Source: Methylophilus sp. 13 (GTDB taxonomy: Bacteria; Pseudomonadota; Gammaproteobacteria; Burkholderiales; Methylophilaceae). From it: a stretch of 64,000 nt of DNA. Each line of letters begins with the position of its first letter. Position 1 is the stretch's first letter. The notes under the pieces were generated by a model. The model was not told where the DNA came from. It did not search any database and saw only the letters and a program-made list of their open reading frames with translations. The stretch spans positions 658,952 through 722,951 of the forward strand of contig NZ_JADKYR010000002.1 of assembly GCF_015354335.1 (NCBI RefSeq), read 5' to 3'. A program made the position numbers and the translations under genes. Of this stretch, positions 47,898-57,250 are shown one piece after another.

Positions 47898-49778
47898 TCA
47901 ATCGAACTGAAAACTTTTATCAGTGATACCGTTAATCTTAATCCATGTCTTTAGTTGTGTTTCGTAGTGAGAGCCATCTTCTGGTGGTAAAGTAGTATCC
48001 TTTGGCTTTGCTATGAGTGCTTGAAGCACACCGAGTACACTGTTGCGCACAGCCTCAACGTCGCGAACCGCTCTCCAGCTCTCAAAAGGTTTGTCCTTCT
48101 TGGGAAGGTCCATTCCGTGATGCTGCTCAAAGTTTGGGCACGAACATCTATAAATAACAGGAATGCCTATTGATCGTGCCTCCGATATTGCATCAGCGAT
48201 ATTTTTGTTGATTGAGTAAGCAGGACTCGTTTTATCGCCATCTTTTGTTTTTGGCGAATCTATGTCGTGTAACACAGAGAACTCAATCTTGAAGTGCGCC
48301 AGCATTTTCACCAAGATAGCTATGGTTGCTTTACCCCTTGCCCTGACAATTAATGGCCGCTGGTCAATTGGGTAGATTGTCTCATTAAGGCGCATCGCCT
48401 CATGAAATGCAGCAAACTCCGTATCGCCCTCAACGATGACGACATGGCCACCGAAAAACATCTCGGACACATTTGAATCAAAAAGCATCAGCGCCTTCAG
48501 ATTTTCAACTTCCTCACCATCGAATTTAATTTTCTCAGACCGATATATATTGGGCGGAAGATGGGCTTCAATTCGATGTAGACGAACGATAGTGGTGTGA
48601 TCTTTAAGTGGATCAATAAATGCTGGATGATGCGTACTCAGCATGACTTGCCAGCCCGATTCGGCAGCTAATGCATAAAGGTGTTCTTTTGCTGCTCGCA
48701 CCGCAGATGGGTGTAGTGCGGTTTCTGGCTCGTCAATTAATAACATGTAGCCAGGAAGAAAGCTGTCATCTTCCTTGTCCTCGCTATCGCCAGCATCATC
48801 TATTTTTTTGAGTTTCTCTGTGATATTTTGAATCTTCGTTTCATCGGCTTTGGTCTTCTTGGCCTTCGCTTGTAATTTCGCTAGTTCAGTCCTGTCTTTC
48901 TCAATTCCCTTTTGAATATCCGAAAGGCGATTTAACTCCGACCTGACTTGAAGCATTGACCAAAACAGGGCGCGTTGCGAACCTGTCCCCTGTTGGTCCC
49001 AGCGAGCTTGTCCATCTTTCTCGGCGATGTCTACTCTTGAACTACTGCTAAGGCTTTTTTGTGGGTCGAAACCTATATCACCAAGAGATACTGTAAGGCG
49101 GATTTCTGCCGTATTAAAGACCTGTTGATAAGAGGAGTTAACTTGTGATTGAATTTTCTCAAGTTGCTCTTTGAAATCCGCCACTGGCTTTTCAGCTTCC
49201 GCTTGAAGCTCAGAAATTTTCTTGCTCAAGGCTGATTCCTTATCTTCCATCAAGGTTTTGTACCTGCGTGTCACAGGCTCCAACACGAGCGTCAATAGCT
49301 TTTTGTGCTCCTCCTGCGGGTCATCTAGTGAGCCGATACGGAATGGCTGAGGCAGGCGACTATTGAAAACAGTGTCAAGACCAGATGCTTTGCCATCTTC
49401 CGCATACTCCTTGGTCTCAGGGTCCCATGTTGTTCGAGTTGGTTTTCCGCCTTGGGTCGGCCACTCCCATTTGGAACGAACTAGCAGCAAACCATCTGCC
49501 TCTTCTTTCCACTTCTCATCAACATTTGCCGCTGCCTTAGGAATATGTACCCAAAGCTCTACGGAGGCAGGGTTGCCATTCGAGTTTCGATTAAAGTCCT
49601 CAAGTTTTAATTCGGCTTGCTTAACAGCCAATTCATAGGCTCGAAGAACTGTGGTTTTACCTGCGTTGTTTGCTCCAACAAGACAGACAATTTCGTCCAA
49701 TTCAATCGTTAGGCCATCGTTTCCGATGCAGCCAATGTTTTTTACGTGCATACGCACAAGATGTGATCTATCTGCCAT
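47898..49778 (-). CDS. OLD-family ATPase with TOPRIM nuclease domain
   Basis: A 626-residue protein. Walker A GANNAGKT (35-42), coiled-coil arms (about 180-225 and 290-345), signature GTGSQRALFW, Walker B LLIDEPETALHP, then a TOPRIM region with VVIVEGDTEFAAF and LHDIDSPKT. This is the class 2 OLD layout, as in GajA of Gabija, though no UvrD-like GajB is present. It overlaps the DUF2130 stop as TAATG and precedes mod by 29 bases, so it is part of the block. Confidence 0.88.
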   Translation of the reverse strand: MADRSHLVRMHVKNIGCIGNDGLTIELDEIVCLVGANNAGKTTVLRAYELAVKQAELKLEDFNRNSNGNPASVELWVHIPKAAANVDEKWKEEADGLLLVRSKWEWPTQGGKPTRTTWDPETKEYAEDGKASGLDTVFNSRLPQPFRIGSLDDPQEEHKKLLTLVLEPVTRRYKTLMEDKESALSKKISELQAEAEKPVADFKEQLEKIQSQVNSSYQQVFNTAEIRLTVSLGDIGFDPQKSLSSSSRVDIAEKDGQARWDQQGTGSQRALFWSMLQVRSELNRLSDIQKGIEKDRTELAKLQAKAKKTKADETKIQNITEKLKKIDDAGDSEDKEDDSFLPGYMLLIDEPETALHPSAVRAAKEHLYALAAESGWQVMLSTHHPAFIDPLKDHTTIVRLHRIEAHLPPNIYRSEKIKFDGEEVENLKALMLFDSNVSEMFFGGHVVIVEGDTEFAAFHEAMRLNETIYPIDQRPLIVRARGKATIAILVKMLAHFKIEFSVLHDIDSPKTKDGDKTSPAYSINKNIADAISEARSIGIPVIYRCSCPNFEQHHGMDLPKKDKPFESWRAVRDVEAVRNSVLGVLQALIAKPKDTTLPPEDGSHYETQLKTWIKINGITDKSFQFD

Positions 49779-51061
49779 TAATTATTGCTCCCTTTGTCTT
49801 CAAGCAAACCAAGATCTAACCCTTCTATTTCTTGTAATGACTTACCCGCAATCCCCTGCAAATCACCATACATCCCAACAGTCGCATTCATCACACGTTC
49901 AATCTGCTCTTCACGTTTTGCCCATTGCTTCATAATGGCTTTACGCTCTCTATCAAGATCTTCTTGCATGCTTGAGAATGCCTCTACAATAGCCTCAACC
50001 CGTTGTTTAAATCTTGGGCCTGTAAGGTATTGATATACCATTTCAGTTTTGGTCTGCTGACCTTCAGACGATTGTCGTGCCATTGAAACTTGAAGTAGCG
50101 TCTGCCTAAGAATAGTAGCTACTGGAATGGCTGCTTTGGGGTGAGTGACCCATACACCATCGACAATATCAAACGACTCAACATCTTTGGGTAACACTTG
50201 GCTGACGATGACAGCGATTTCAGCTTTTGCGGTGCGTTGGTCTTCTCTTAGCTTGGTGAGCCAGCCATCGCTCCAGTTTTTGGTACGTTTAGACTCCCAC
50301 AAAATGGTGCCACTGGCTTGCCCTTGTTGACTAAAGACACGCTGCACAACATCACCACCAAATTCCCCTTTCCCCACAGGCTCTATGGTGTCGAATGGGA
50401 ATTTCACTCTGAGTAGATTTTCAAGTTCAAGCTCTTGAACTTCCCCTTGAAGCTGTTGTGAGCCTTGTTCGGCACGGCGCTTAAGGTCTTCAATCTGCTT
50501 TTGCATGGCAGCAATGGTTTGCTCTTTTTCCATGACTTTAAATTTTTGCTCCTCTTCTGCCTGAAGTTTGGCTTGAGTGCGCACCTCAGTGAGGCTATCT
50601 TGTACGCGTTTTTCTACGGTGAGCTCTAACTCACGCTTGGCATCATCGAGTTCACGCTGTTTTTTGATCAACTCAGCTTGCGCTTTTTGTGCCTCAGCCA
50701 GTTTTTCATCACGTGCTTTTAATACCTCTTGCAAGTCCGCAAGCTCTCTGGCCTTAGTTTCAATTTCTGTCGCACTGGCTTGTTTGGCTTTTCTAGATTC
50801 CTCAGCAATGATTTGTGCGCGTTCCAGCTGAAGCTTGGTGGCGACTTGATCAGCAACTTGTTGCTCAAGTTGACGCTTGGCATCAGCAATGGCACTTTCT
50901 TTTAATCGCAATGCGGCCTCACGCTCAGCCACTTCAGTGTCTTTCTGTTGAAGTTTTTCCTCAAATTGCTTGCGAGTGGCTTGAATAAGTGGCGCGGCTA
51001 ACGACTCAGTGAGTTTGATTTCAGTGCGGCAATTGGGACAGGTGATGGTAGGTTCGGTCAT
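49778..51061 (-). CDS. DUF2130 coiled-coil, nuclease-like protein
   Basis: A 427-residue protein: an N-terminal CPNC knuckle (residues 9-12), a coiled coil of about 180 residues rich in Glu/Gln/Lys/Ala (about 30-215), and a DUF2130 core GKGEFGGDVVQRV, ILWESKRTKNWSDGW, KAEIAVIVS resembling a PD-(D/E)xK nuclease (ExK in WESKR). A further coiled coil ends it. DUF2130 proteins are seen in many genomes without assigned role. It is coupled to the OLD-type gene. Confidence 0.86.
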   Translation of the reverse strand: MTEPTITCPNCRTEIKLTESLAAPLIQATRKQFEEKLQQKDTEVAEREAALRLKESAIADAKRQLEQQVADQVATKLQLERAQIIAEESRKAKQASATEIETKARELADLQEVLKARDEKLAEAQKAQAELIKKQRELDDAKRELELTVEKRVQDSLTEVRTQAKLQAEEEQKFKVMEKEQTIAAMQKQIEDLKRRAEQGSQQLQGEVQELELENLLRVKFPFDTIEPVGKGEFGGDVVQRVFSQQGQASGTILWESKRTKNWSDGWLTKLREDQRTAKAEIAVIVSQVLPKDVESFDIVDGVWVTHPKAAIPVATILRQTLLQVSMARQSSEGQQTKTEMVYQYLTGPRFKQRVEAIVEAFSSMQEDLDRERKAIMKQWAKREEQIERVMNATVGMYGDLQGIAGKSLQEIEGLDLGLLEDKGSNN

Positions 51062-51105
51062 TTGGCTAACCTTAATAGGGATTAAACTTGAGGCATAGTT
51101 AATTT

Positions 51106-51399
51106 TTATCTATGGGTGGTTAAAAATAAATCTTTAAAAAGCCCCTGACCGGATACAAACAATACTGCTAGTCCACCGATAAAAATATATATGTCTATTC
51201 CCTTTAGATATGCTTTTGCTGGTTCATAAACACTTCCAAGCATCAAAAGTAACCCGCAAATGATGCCGCTTGAAAGTAAAAACATATTCACAATTACGTT
51301 TAGATTTGGCGAAATGCTCTTTTTGTAGCAAAGAACCAAATAGACTATGAGGCAAACTATACCCAATATGATTGTTGGAATAAGGATGATTGAATCCAT
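51106..51399 (-). CDS. Small membrane protein
   Basis: 97 residues from ATG 51399, preceded by GGGGA. It has three hydrophobic helices (IILIPTIILGIVCLIVYLVL, VNMFLLSSGIICGLLLML, IYIFIGGLAVLFVSGQGLF). It lies between the glycine-zipper gene and DUF2130 in the same direction. No family recognised. Confidence 0.65.
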   Translation of the reverse strand: MDSIILIPTIILGIVCLIVYLVLCYKKSISPNLNVIVNMFLLSSGIICGLLLMLGSVYEPAKAYLKGIDIYIFIGGLAVLFVSGQGLFKDLFLTTHR

Positions 51400-51400
51400 A

Positions 51401-51592
51401 TTATTTCCCCTTCGGACGCTTATTTTTATTTTCGTTTTCAGCAAGTAACAAACCTACTACACCGCCAATAATTGCTCCTGTGGGACCACCAAGCGATGCG
51501 CCGAGAATGGCTCCGCCCAACCCACCGCCAGCCAAACGATTTGACTCCTCTTGAGTCATATTTTTTTGATTTTTTGACCTGTTCTTGTTCAT
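51401..51592 (-). CDS. Glycine-zipper peptide
   Basis: 63 residues: basic ends and a Gly/Ala-rich centre (AGGGLGGAILGASLGGP, then TGAIIGGVVGLLL) forming a glycine zipper, able to pack as paired membrane helices. Its stop abuts the next gene's ATG. Similar peptides can be pore-forming or structural; nothing more can be said. Confidence 0.6.
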   Translation of the reverse strand: MNKNRSKNQKNMTQEESNRLAGGGLGGAILGASLGGPTGAIIGGVVGLLLAENENKNKRPKGK

Positions 51593-51651
51593 ATATGAAC
51601 ACCTCTGAAGAGATAATTGAAAAATATAATCGACTGCTTACCGCTGCTAAG

Positions 51652-54615
51652 TTAGTTTAACTCCCACGTGCAATTTACAATCACGTAATTCGTTATTTTT
51701 TGCTGTAGTTGTCCTTCAAGATCGTCAATCAGAGCGTTTCGCTTACGCTGTATCTCATCTTGCCGATCAAACAACTCCCTACGCTTTTTATCCCGTTCTG
51801 CTTCCAGTTTGGTTTGTTGTTTTTGAAACTCAAGTTTTTCAGCCAAAGTGGCTGCGCCTTTGCTTCTGGTGCGAGCCTCTTTAATCGCTTTATCCAGGTC
51901 TTTAATTTCGCGCTCTAAGCCAACTTTTAAATCATCTGCCCAGGCATCTAGCTTTTCGCTTTCTTGAGTAAATAAATTCAAATTCCGTTGTTCTAGCGAG
52001 CCTAATACCCTTGCACGTTGTGATGCTAGGGAATCTTTCACGGCCTGCGGCAAAGTGATATGTGCTTGCTCAAAGTTTAATGAGGATTGCTGTGCAAGCG
52101 CAATTTCTTCGATTAACTGTGATTGAAGTGGCATATTTGTCTCTGATTCAATGGTGCTAGCAGTCCCAGGAATTGAGAGTAGTTTCTCGACGACATCTGG
52201 CTCAATTGGGGTGCTATCTGCTAAGCCTGCCATTAACAAATAATCCTCTGTTGCACCCAATGACTCTACCGTTAACACTTCAACCACGGCCACCCCACTG
52301 CGGCCAATCAACTGCTCAATCACCGTCACCTTGGAACCATATGCCTCATATTGAAGGTTAAGTTTTATGGGGGTGGATGTTGCTTGTTTTGCTGAAGACA
52401 ATAAAGCTTGGGCCAGTGGGTGCTGAATCCGATAAATATGCGCCTCATCGCTGCGGCGAGGTAATTCATAACGGCCTAGAGGAATACTTGCACGGTCTTC
52501 AACGGAAATGAATGTGGGTAACGAATCTAATCTAAAACCAAAGTCGCCTTCATCGAAGCTTGCATGTTGATTGAGCATGCCTTTGGTAAACCGGATTAGT
52601 TGCTTTTCCAGGCGGCCAAGGCTGGTTTCTGCATCTTGTTTTGCAATCTTTAAACGCTCCTGGACTTCTTCATCAAAGTTTTCCAGCAGGGTTTTGCGCG
52701 CTTTGAGCATTGCATCGCTGATTTCGTTAGCTAAGTCGAGTTGCAGCTGTTCAAACGCGGTATGGATTTCCGCTGGATGACGGCAGTTTTGATAAATGTC
52801 GGCAATCCGGCGCTCAAAATCGACACCTGACTCTACGGCCCCAAGCACTTCATCGCTTGCACCAAAAACGCCATTAAAAAGCTGAAATTTAAGATCCAGC
52901 AATTCGTAAACGCGACGATCAGCCTCGTTCTCTCTATTCACAAAATTGACCACCACCACGTCATGCTTCTGTCCGTAGCGATGGCAGCGCCCAATGCGCT
53001 GCTCGATGCGTTGGGGATTCCACGGTAAATCGTAATTGATGACCAGTGAGCAGAATTGAAGGTTGATACCTTCTGCACCCGCTTCAGTCGCAATCAAAAT
53101 GGTGCCTGCAGGATTGTCGTTGTGTTTGAAGTAATCTACCAATGCCGCACGCGTATCGGCTGTTCTTGATCCACTGACTTTGTCGGAGCCTTTGTGTTTG
53201 GCAATCCAGTCAGTGTAAATCTGTTTGGCTTTTGCATCATTATTGCTGCCGTTAAACAACACAACGCCATCCGCATACTCTGTAGTGGAGAGTAAACCCA
53301 ACAGGTAATCCTGAGTACGTTTGGACTCGGTAAAGATAATGGCTTTTTTAGCTGCACCCAGTTCATGCAATTTGGCAAAGGCGACTTTAAGCGCCTGTAA
53401 GAGTGCAGTACCTTTGGCGTTTTGTGTGATTGAAATGGCGAGTTGTCTGAAGTCTTCCAGCTCTGCAATTTCTGCTTTAATCGCTACGATTTCATTAAGC
53501 GTATTTGATGTTGACGTTGAATCATCAACACCAAACTCATCTGCGATTTCATCCAAGGCTTCAAAGTCTTGATCAAGCTCTTCAGTCACATCGACTGCGG
53601 GCAGTTTCATGTCGAGTGACTGATTCAAGCGGCGAATTAACGAGTCCAAAGCGCCTGCAATGGCGAAGGTGCTGGATGCCAGCAATTTGCGAAGAACTAG
53701 CGTGATTAACTGGCGTTGACTGTTCGGTAGTGCGTACAAGGTTTCACGTTGTAGATATTCTGAAACATTATAGTAAAGACGGTTCTCGGCATCACTGGGC
53801 GTGAACTCACGCAGCAATGGAATGCGCTTTGTGTATTTAACATAGGCTTCAACCTGCCTGCGCAAGGTGCGCTTACAAATTGGACTGATTCGCTGCTTTA
53901 AAGTATCAAATTGCCGAGCATCTTTAATCTGTAAAAACTGCTCTTTGAAGCTGTCCAGATCGCCAAATACCTTTTCATCGATAAAGCTGACCAGCCCATA
54001 CAGTTCAAGCAAAGAGTTTTGTAATGGCGTAGCTGTAAGAAATACTTTTTTTGACGGTGCTAATGCATCTCGCAGCGTACGTGCAGTTTTGTTATCGGTT
54101 TTATAGACGTTACGCAGTCTGTGCGCTTCATCCACAACCACCAAATCCCATGGCTGATTCAATAAGTAAGCAGATTTAGATGCTGCAAATTGGTAAGAGG
54201 TGATGATGATCTTGTCAGATTCAAACGGATTTGAATAACCCTCTTTTTCGCGCTGCTTGAAGGATTTAAGCTCCAGAATCTCAGAGGGCAGGCCAAATTT
54301 ATCAGCCAGCTCCTGGTACCACTGTTTGCGCAAGTTAGCTGGGCAAATAATCAAGAGCTTACGTCTACGCTCAGCCCATTTTTGAGCAAGCAACAACCCC
54401 GCCTCAATGGTTTTTCCAAGCCCTACCTCGTCGGCGAGGATCGCCCCTTTTGATAAAGGATTACTTGTCGCAAATAGCGCGGCATCAATTTGATGCGGAT
54501 TGAGATCCACCTGCGCATCAAGCAATGCACCCGCCATGCGGTCCATTGAGTCACTGGAGGCTCTTAATGTCAGCTGGTAAGCAAATAATTTTAATTGTTG
54601 TGAAGAGTATGGCAT
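51652..54615 (-). CDS. SNF2-family helicase (HepA/RapA-like)
   Basis: A 987-residue SWI2/SNF2 ATPase: Walker A DEVGLGKT (62-69), DEAH (162-165), LTATPLQNS near 193, motif V-like ATEAGAEGINLQFC and motif VI RIEQRIGRCHRYGQ. After the helicase come about 400 residues of mostly helical sequence ending in a coiled coil (KAIKEARTRSKGAATLAEKL). Such enzymes move along or remodel DNA-protein complexes and accompany several defence systems. It is first in the block. The N-terminal drm- or pgl-type partners of DISARM/BREX are absent. Confidence 0.9.
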   Translation of the reverse strand: MPYSSQQLKLFAYQLTLRASSDSMDRMAGALLDAQVDLNPHQIDAALFATSNPLSKGAILADEVGLGKTIEAGLLLAQKWAERRRKLLIICPANLRKQWYQELADKFGLPSEILELKSFKQREKEGYSNPFESDKIIITSYQFAASKSAYLLNQPWDLVVVDEAHRLRNVYKTDNKTARTLRDALAPSKKVFLTATPLQNSLLELYGLVSFIDEKVFGDLDSFKEQFLQIKDARQFDTLKQRISPICKRTLRRQVEAYVKYTKRIPLLREFTPSDAENRLYYNVSEYLQRETLYALPNSQRQLITLVLRKLLASSTFAIAGALDSLIRRLNQSLDMKLPAVDVTEELDQDFEALDEIADEFGVDDSTSTSNTLNEIVAIKAEIAELEDFRQLAISITQNAKGTALLQALKVAFAKLHELGAAKKAIIFTESKRTQDYLLGLLSTTEYADGVVLFNGSNNDAKAKQIYTDWIAKHKGSDKVSGSRTADTRAALVDYFKHNDNPAGTILIATEAGAEGINLQFCSLVINYDLPWNPQRIEQRIGRCHRYGQKHDVVVVNFVNRENEADRRVYELLDLKFQLFNGVFGASDEVLGAVESGVDFERRIADIYQNCRHPAEIHTAFEQLQLDLANEISDAMLKARKTLLENFDEEVQERLKIAKQDAETSLGRLEKQLIRFTKGMLNQHASFDEGDFGFRLDSLPTFISVEDRASIPLGRYELPRRSDEAHIYRIQHPLAQALLSSAKQATSTPIKLNLQYEAYGSKVTVIEQLIGRSGVAVVEVLTVESLGATEDYLLMAGLADSTPIEPDVVEKLLSIPGTASTIESETNMPLQSQLIEEIALAQQSSLNFEQAHITLPQAVKDSLASQRARVLGSLEQRNLNLFTQESEKLDAWADDLKVGLEREIKDLDKAIKEARTRSKGAATLAEKLEFQKQQTKLEAERDKKRRELFDRQDEIQRKRNALIDDLEGQLQQKITNYVIVNCTWELN

Positions 54616-54722
54616 CTGCTGATTCTAATTTATCAAAAACAAAAAATCAGCATTAATTCATCTCAGGAATGCTCATTAAGCCTCATCAAATAGTTTTTTT
54701 ATCGAGGCATATAAAAAACATT

Positions 54723-54742
54723 ACGAATTCGTACGAATTCGT
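54723..54742. promoter_or_regulatory. Tandem palindromes, probable operator
   Basis: ACGAATTCGT occurs twice without a gap (54723-54732, 54733-54742), between the divergent SNF2 and AlpA-like genes. Being palindromic units in a divergent promoter, they are likely bound by a dimeric regulator of the island, perhaps the AlpA-like protein. Confidence 0.6.
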
Positions 54743-54804
54743 AAATCTAGAAAAGTGCATCGATAAGATACGTCTCGCATCATTAAACAACGAGGTGAGT
54801 AGAT

Positions 54805-55017
54805 ATGAGTGATATAGATGATTTCAAGCGTTTACCCGATCAAGCATTTGTGAGGCTACCAATTGTGTTGAAGCTTTATGGCTGCAGTGCGGCAACCATA
54901 TGGCGGGGAGTGAAAACTAAACGAATTCCCTCCCCAAGCAAACTTTCCATGAGAATTACTGCTTGGAATGTTGGGGAGTTACGTAAGGCTTTGAGTAATG
55001 CACAGAATGAAAAATGA
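54805..55017 (+). CDS. AlpA-like transcriptional regulator
   Basis: A 70-residue winged-helix protein with the AlpA pattern: DQAFVRLPIVLKLYGCSAAT then IWRGVKTKRIPSPSKLS and WNVGELRKALS. P4 AlpA activates integrase or excision genes. GAGGTGAG gives the ribosome site. It overlaps the next gene by four bases. Confidence 0.8.
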   Translation: MSDIDDFKRLPDQAFVRLPIVLKLYGCSAATIWRGVKTKRIPSPSKLSMRITAWNVGELRKALSNAQNEK

Positions 55018-55913
55018 GTGGCCCAATTTATTTAACACGTGCCGGTAAAGAAACTGCTTTTTCTCGCCCGCTTAAGAGAGCGGTAATCCGTGAAATTCGT
55101 TTGAGTTTTGGGGCACGTGGGGTGTTTATTTTTTTATGGGACTTTCCTGACGGTTGGTCTTTTTACATATCTCATATTGTGAATTTTTCTCCAGCTGGGG
55201 TAACCCAATTGAGGGGCTATCTCAGGGAGTTAAGAGAAATTGGTGCCCTCCAAATTATTCCACGGAGAATTACTAGAAATGAGGCTATTTCAATGAGCAG
55301 CTCCAAGAAAACTTATAAAGCAGGACAAATATTGGGACAGTCATGGGTACTGAATCACCCGGATAAATGGGCAATTGAAGCCCCACTCTCAAAAAAGCCG
55401 CCTTTCAGGTTTTCTGAAGTACGGCTAGCTGAAAGAACGGAAAATCCGAATGACTCATCTTCAACCCATAAGGTGTTTAAACACGAGGGTGCTCCAAATT
55501 CAAAAAAACAACTACAAGAGATAGATACACAAACTGTAGAGCGCGAATATCGTTTTCCTATTCAGCTAAATCCTAACGAACGCAAGATTGCAGGGACACT
55601 TCTGTTAAAAACAGATGCAGGCACAGCGCAGCAAATTTTGGACGTACTCAGCGAAAAACTCTCAAAAAATAAAATCCGAGGTGCTCCTCTTGCCTACCTA
55701 CAAACGCTTGTTCAACGCGCGAACAATGGACAGTTTTTTTATAAACCTGAAGTTGATAGAGCAACTAAAAGCAAGCCATTTCAGGTAAAGGTTGAAAAAA
55801 CACCTTCTAACAGCAGAGCTAAACCGGAGGCGACTGCCATTGAGGCTCACATTAACAACATTTTCAGAACTATTGGAAAATCTAGAAATTTTAAAAAATC
55901 GAACCTGACTTGA
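55014..55913 (+). CDS. Unknown winged-helix-like island protein
   Basis: A 299-residue basic protein. An N-terminal winged-helix-like part (about 15-100; REIRLSFGARGVFIFLWD, LRGYLRELREIGALQI) resembles replication-initiator domains of plasmids and P4-like elements, followed by a polar linker and a C-terminal helical basic tail. By position after AlpA it may initiate or control island replication. No firm family. Confidence 0.65.
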   Translation: MSGPIYLTRAGKETAFSRPLKRAVIREIRLSFGARGVFIFLWDFPDGWSFYISHIVNFSPAGVTQLRGYLRELREIGALQIIPRRITRNEAISMSSSKKTYKAGQILGQSWVLNHPDKWAIEAPLSKKPPFRFSEVRLAERTENPNDSSSTHKVFKHEGAPNSKKQLQEIDTQTVEREYRFPIQLNPNERKIAGTLLLKTDAGTAQQILDVLSEKLSKNKIRGAPLAYLQTLVQRANNGQFFYKPEVDRATKSKPFQVKVEKTPSNSRAKPEATAIEAHINNIFRTIGKSRNFKKSNLT

Positions 55914-55938
55914 CAGGGCCGGTGATAAGAAAGGAAAT

Positions 55939-56892
55939 TTGATGAATAAAATCAAAAACATGACTTATCAGCAAAAAATGAAAACAAATGAAAAGCTTAG
56001 AACAAAACTTTTGCATTTTTTAGCTGAGGAGACTTTCACGTCGATGAGCAATATTTCTGTTCTTTTGGAACGGGAATACTCTCAGGTCTACCGGCTATGT
56101 AAAAAAATGGAATCTGAAGAGCTAATCAAAATACATCAAATTGATCAACATCTGAATAGGCATGTCACTTTAGCAGGTATTTCGCCTAAGGGAATAAAAT
56201 TTCTTAGGGACAATTTGTATCTGAGGAATGAGAATCTAAATGCATTTATGCCTAGCAAACTACAATGCGCTGAGTCGTTGAAACATAAACTTAAAATTCA
56301 AAAATTCCGCGCAATCTACACCTCTCGTCAAGCAAGGCAAATTTCCCCCTTCATGTCATATATTCAACTTCCTAAAAAGCCGCACCCTGATTTCGCAATA
56401 CACTTATCCCCAGGAAAAAGGAACATTTTTCTTGCAGAGTTGGAATGTACTCAAAAAAGCAAAATACGATACGAAGATTTGCTCAATCGATATTCCAAAC
56501 TTGGCGAGCATGTAATTTATTTATTTCAAACTGAAGATCAACTTAATAAGATTGGGCAAGTTATTGCCAAGTGCACACCAAAATCATGGAGTAAAGAAAA
56601 TTTTTTACTATTTAGCCTTGTTGAACGAGTTCTTGAAACTAAGCATAAGCATTGGCAATGGGGGGACGGCTGTTATTACATTCACAACTTCTTATCCACA
56701 GTAATAGCTATCAATTATGAGGACTTGAAAGATGGCAATTTAGCCTGGAAAAAATATGATTTTGCGCCATTTCCCTTTTATAGAGATAGCCTTTGGGCAG
56801 AGCGATTTCCTGAACTTTGCGGGAGCCTAGATTCAAAAGGACGGATAATCCCGAACATTACAACTTACCCTGAGGGTGTCCCAAGCCCTTAA
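55939..56892 (+). CDS. Replication-relaxation-like winged-helix protein
   Basis: A 317-residue protein. A winged helix (about 20-85: LLHFLAEETFTSMSNISVLL, LCKKMESEELI) precedes a PD...E-x-E-x-T core (KPHPDFAIHL, FLAELECTQKSKIRYEDLLN, LNRYSKLGEHVIYLF). This layout resembles the replication-relaxation/MobC-type proteins of mobilisable elements. The assignment is tentative. It shares direction with the two genes before it. Confidence 0.6.
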   Translation: MMNKIKNMTYQQKMKTNEKLRTKLLHFLAEETFTSMSNISVLLEREYSQVYRLCKKMESEELIKIHQIDQHLNRHVTLAGISPKGIKFLRDNLYLRNENLNAFMPSKLQCAESLKHKLKIQKFRAIYTSRQARQISPFMSYIQLPKKPHPDFAIHLSPGKRNIFLAELECTQKSKIRYEDLLNRYSKLGEHVIYLFQTEDQLNKIGQVIAKCTPKSWSKENFLLFSLVERVLETKHKHWQWGDGCYYIHNFLSTVIAINYEDLKDGNLAWKKYDFAPFPFYRDSLWAERFPELCGSLDSKGRIIPNITTYPEGVPSP

Positions 56893-56931
56893 CCATTTTG
56901 TTTGTCCATTAATCCCCTTAAGCCCTTTGAT

Positions 56932-56957
56932 GCTCTCACGTAATTTTCAGTGAGAGC
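56932..56957 (+). terminator. Hairpin after the island regulatory genes
   Basis: GCTCTCAC (56932-56939) pairs with GTGAGAGC (56950-56957), with no clear T run. The rest of 56893-57180 shows no gene. Confidence 0.45.
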
Positions 56958-57181
56958 GCCCTTTGGGTAAGCCCATTAGCCATTAAAGGTCCTTCACGGC
57001 CCTTTTGATGACTTGAAATACATGTTGATTAATTTGAAAGTTCATTATTTGAGCAGCCTGCCAAACAGTCTTTCATTCAAGTAGTTATTGATTTTACCAA
57101 GAGCTCATCAACGACTTTATCCACAGATTTTGTGGAAACAAGTTCGTATTCAATTCTTTTACAAAAAATACCACCTTATTC

Positions 57182-57213
57182 TTGTAACAATAATAATTTG
57201 ATTGTTGTTACAA
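57182..57213. promoter_or_regulatory. Inverted repeat upstream of umuD
   Basis: TTGTAACAA and TTGTTACAA separated by 14 bases, ending 37 bases before the umuD start. It is the only clear operator-like dyad in the gap; no CTGT-N8-ACAG LexA box was found there. Confidence 0.5.
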
Positions 57214-57250
57214 TAATCAGGTGGTGATTAAAGTTGAAGCATGATTTCGT

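Noticed and set aside
43469..54615. Naming the block BREX, DISARM or Gabija
   Set aside because: There is no PglZ, BrxC, DrmA/B or UvrD-like GajB; single shared families do not justify those names.
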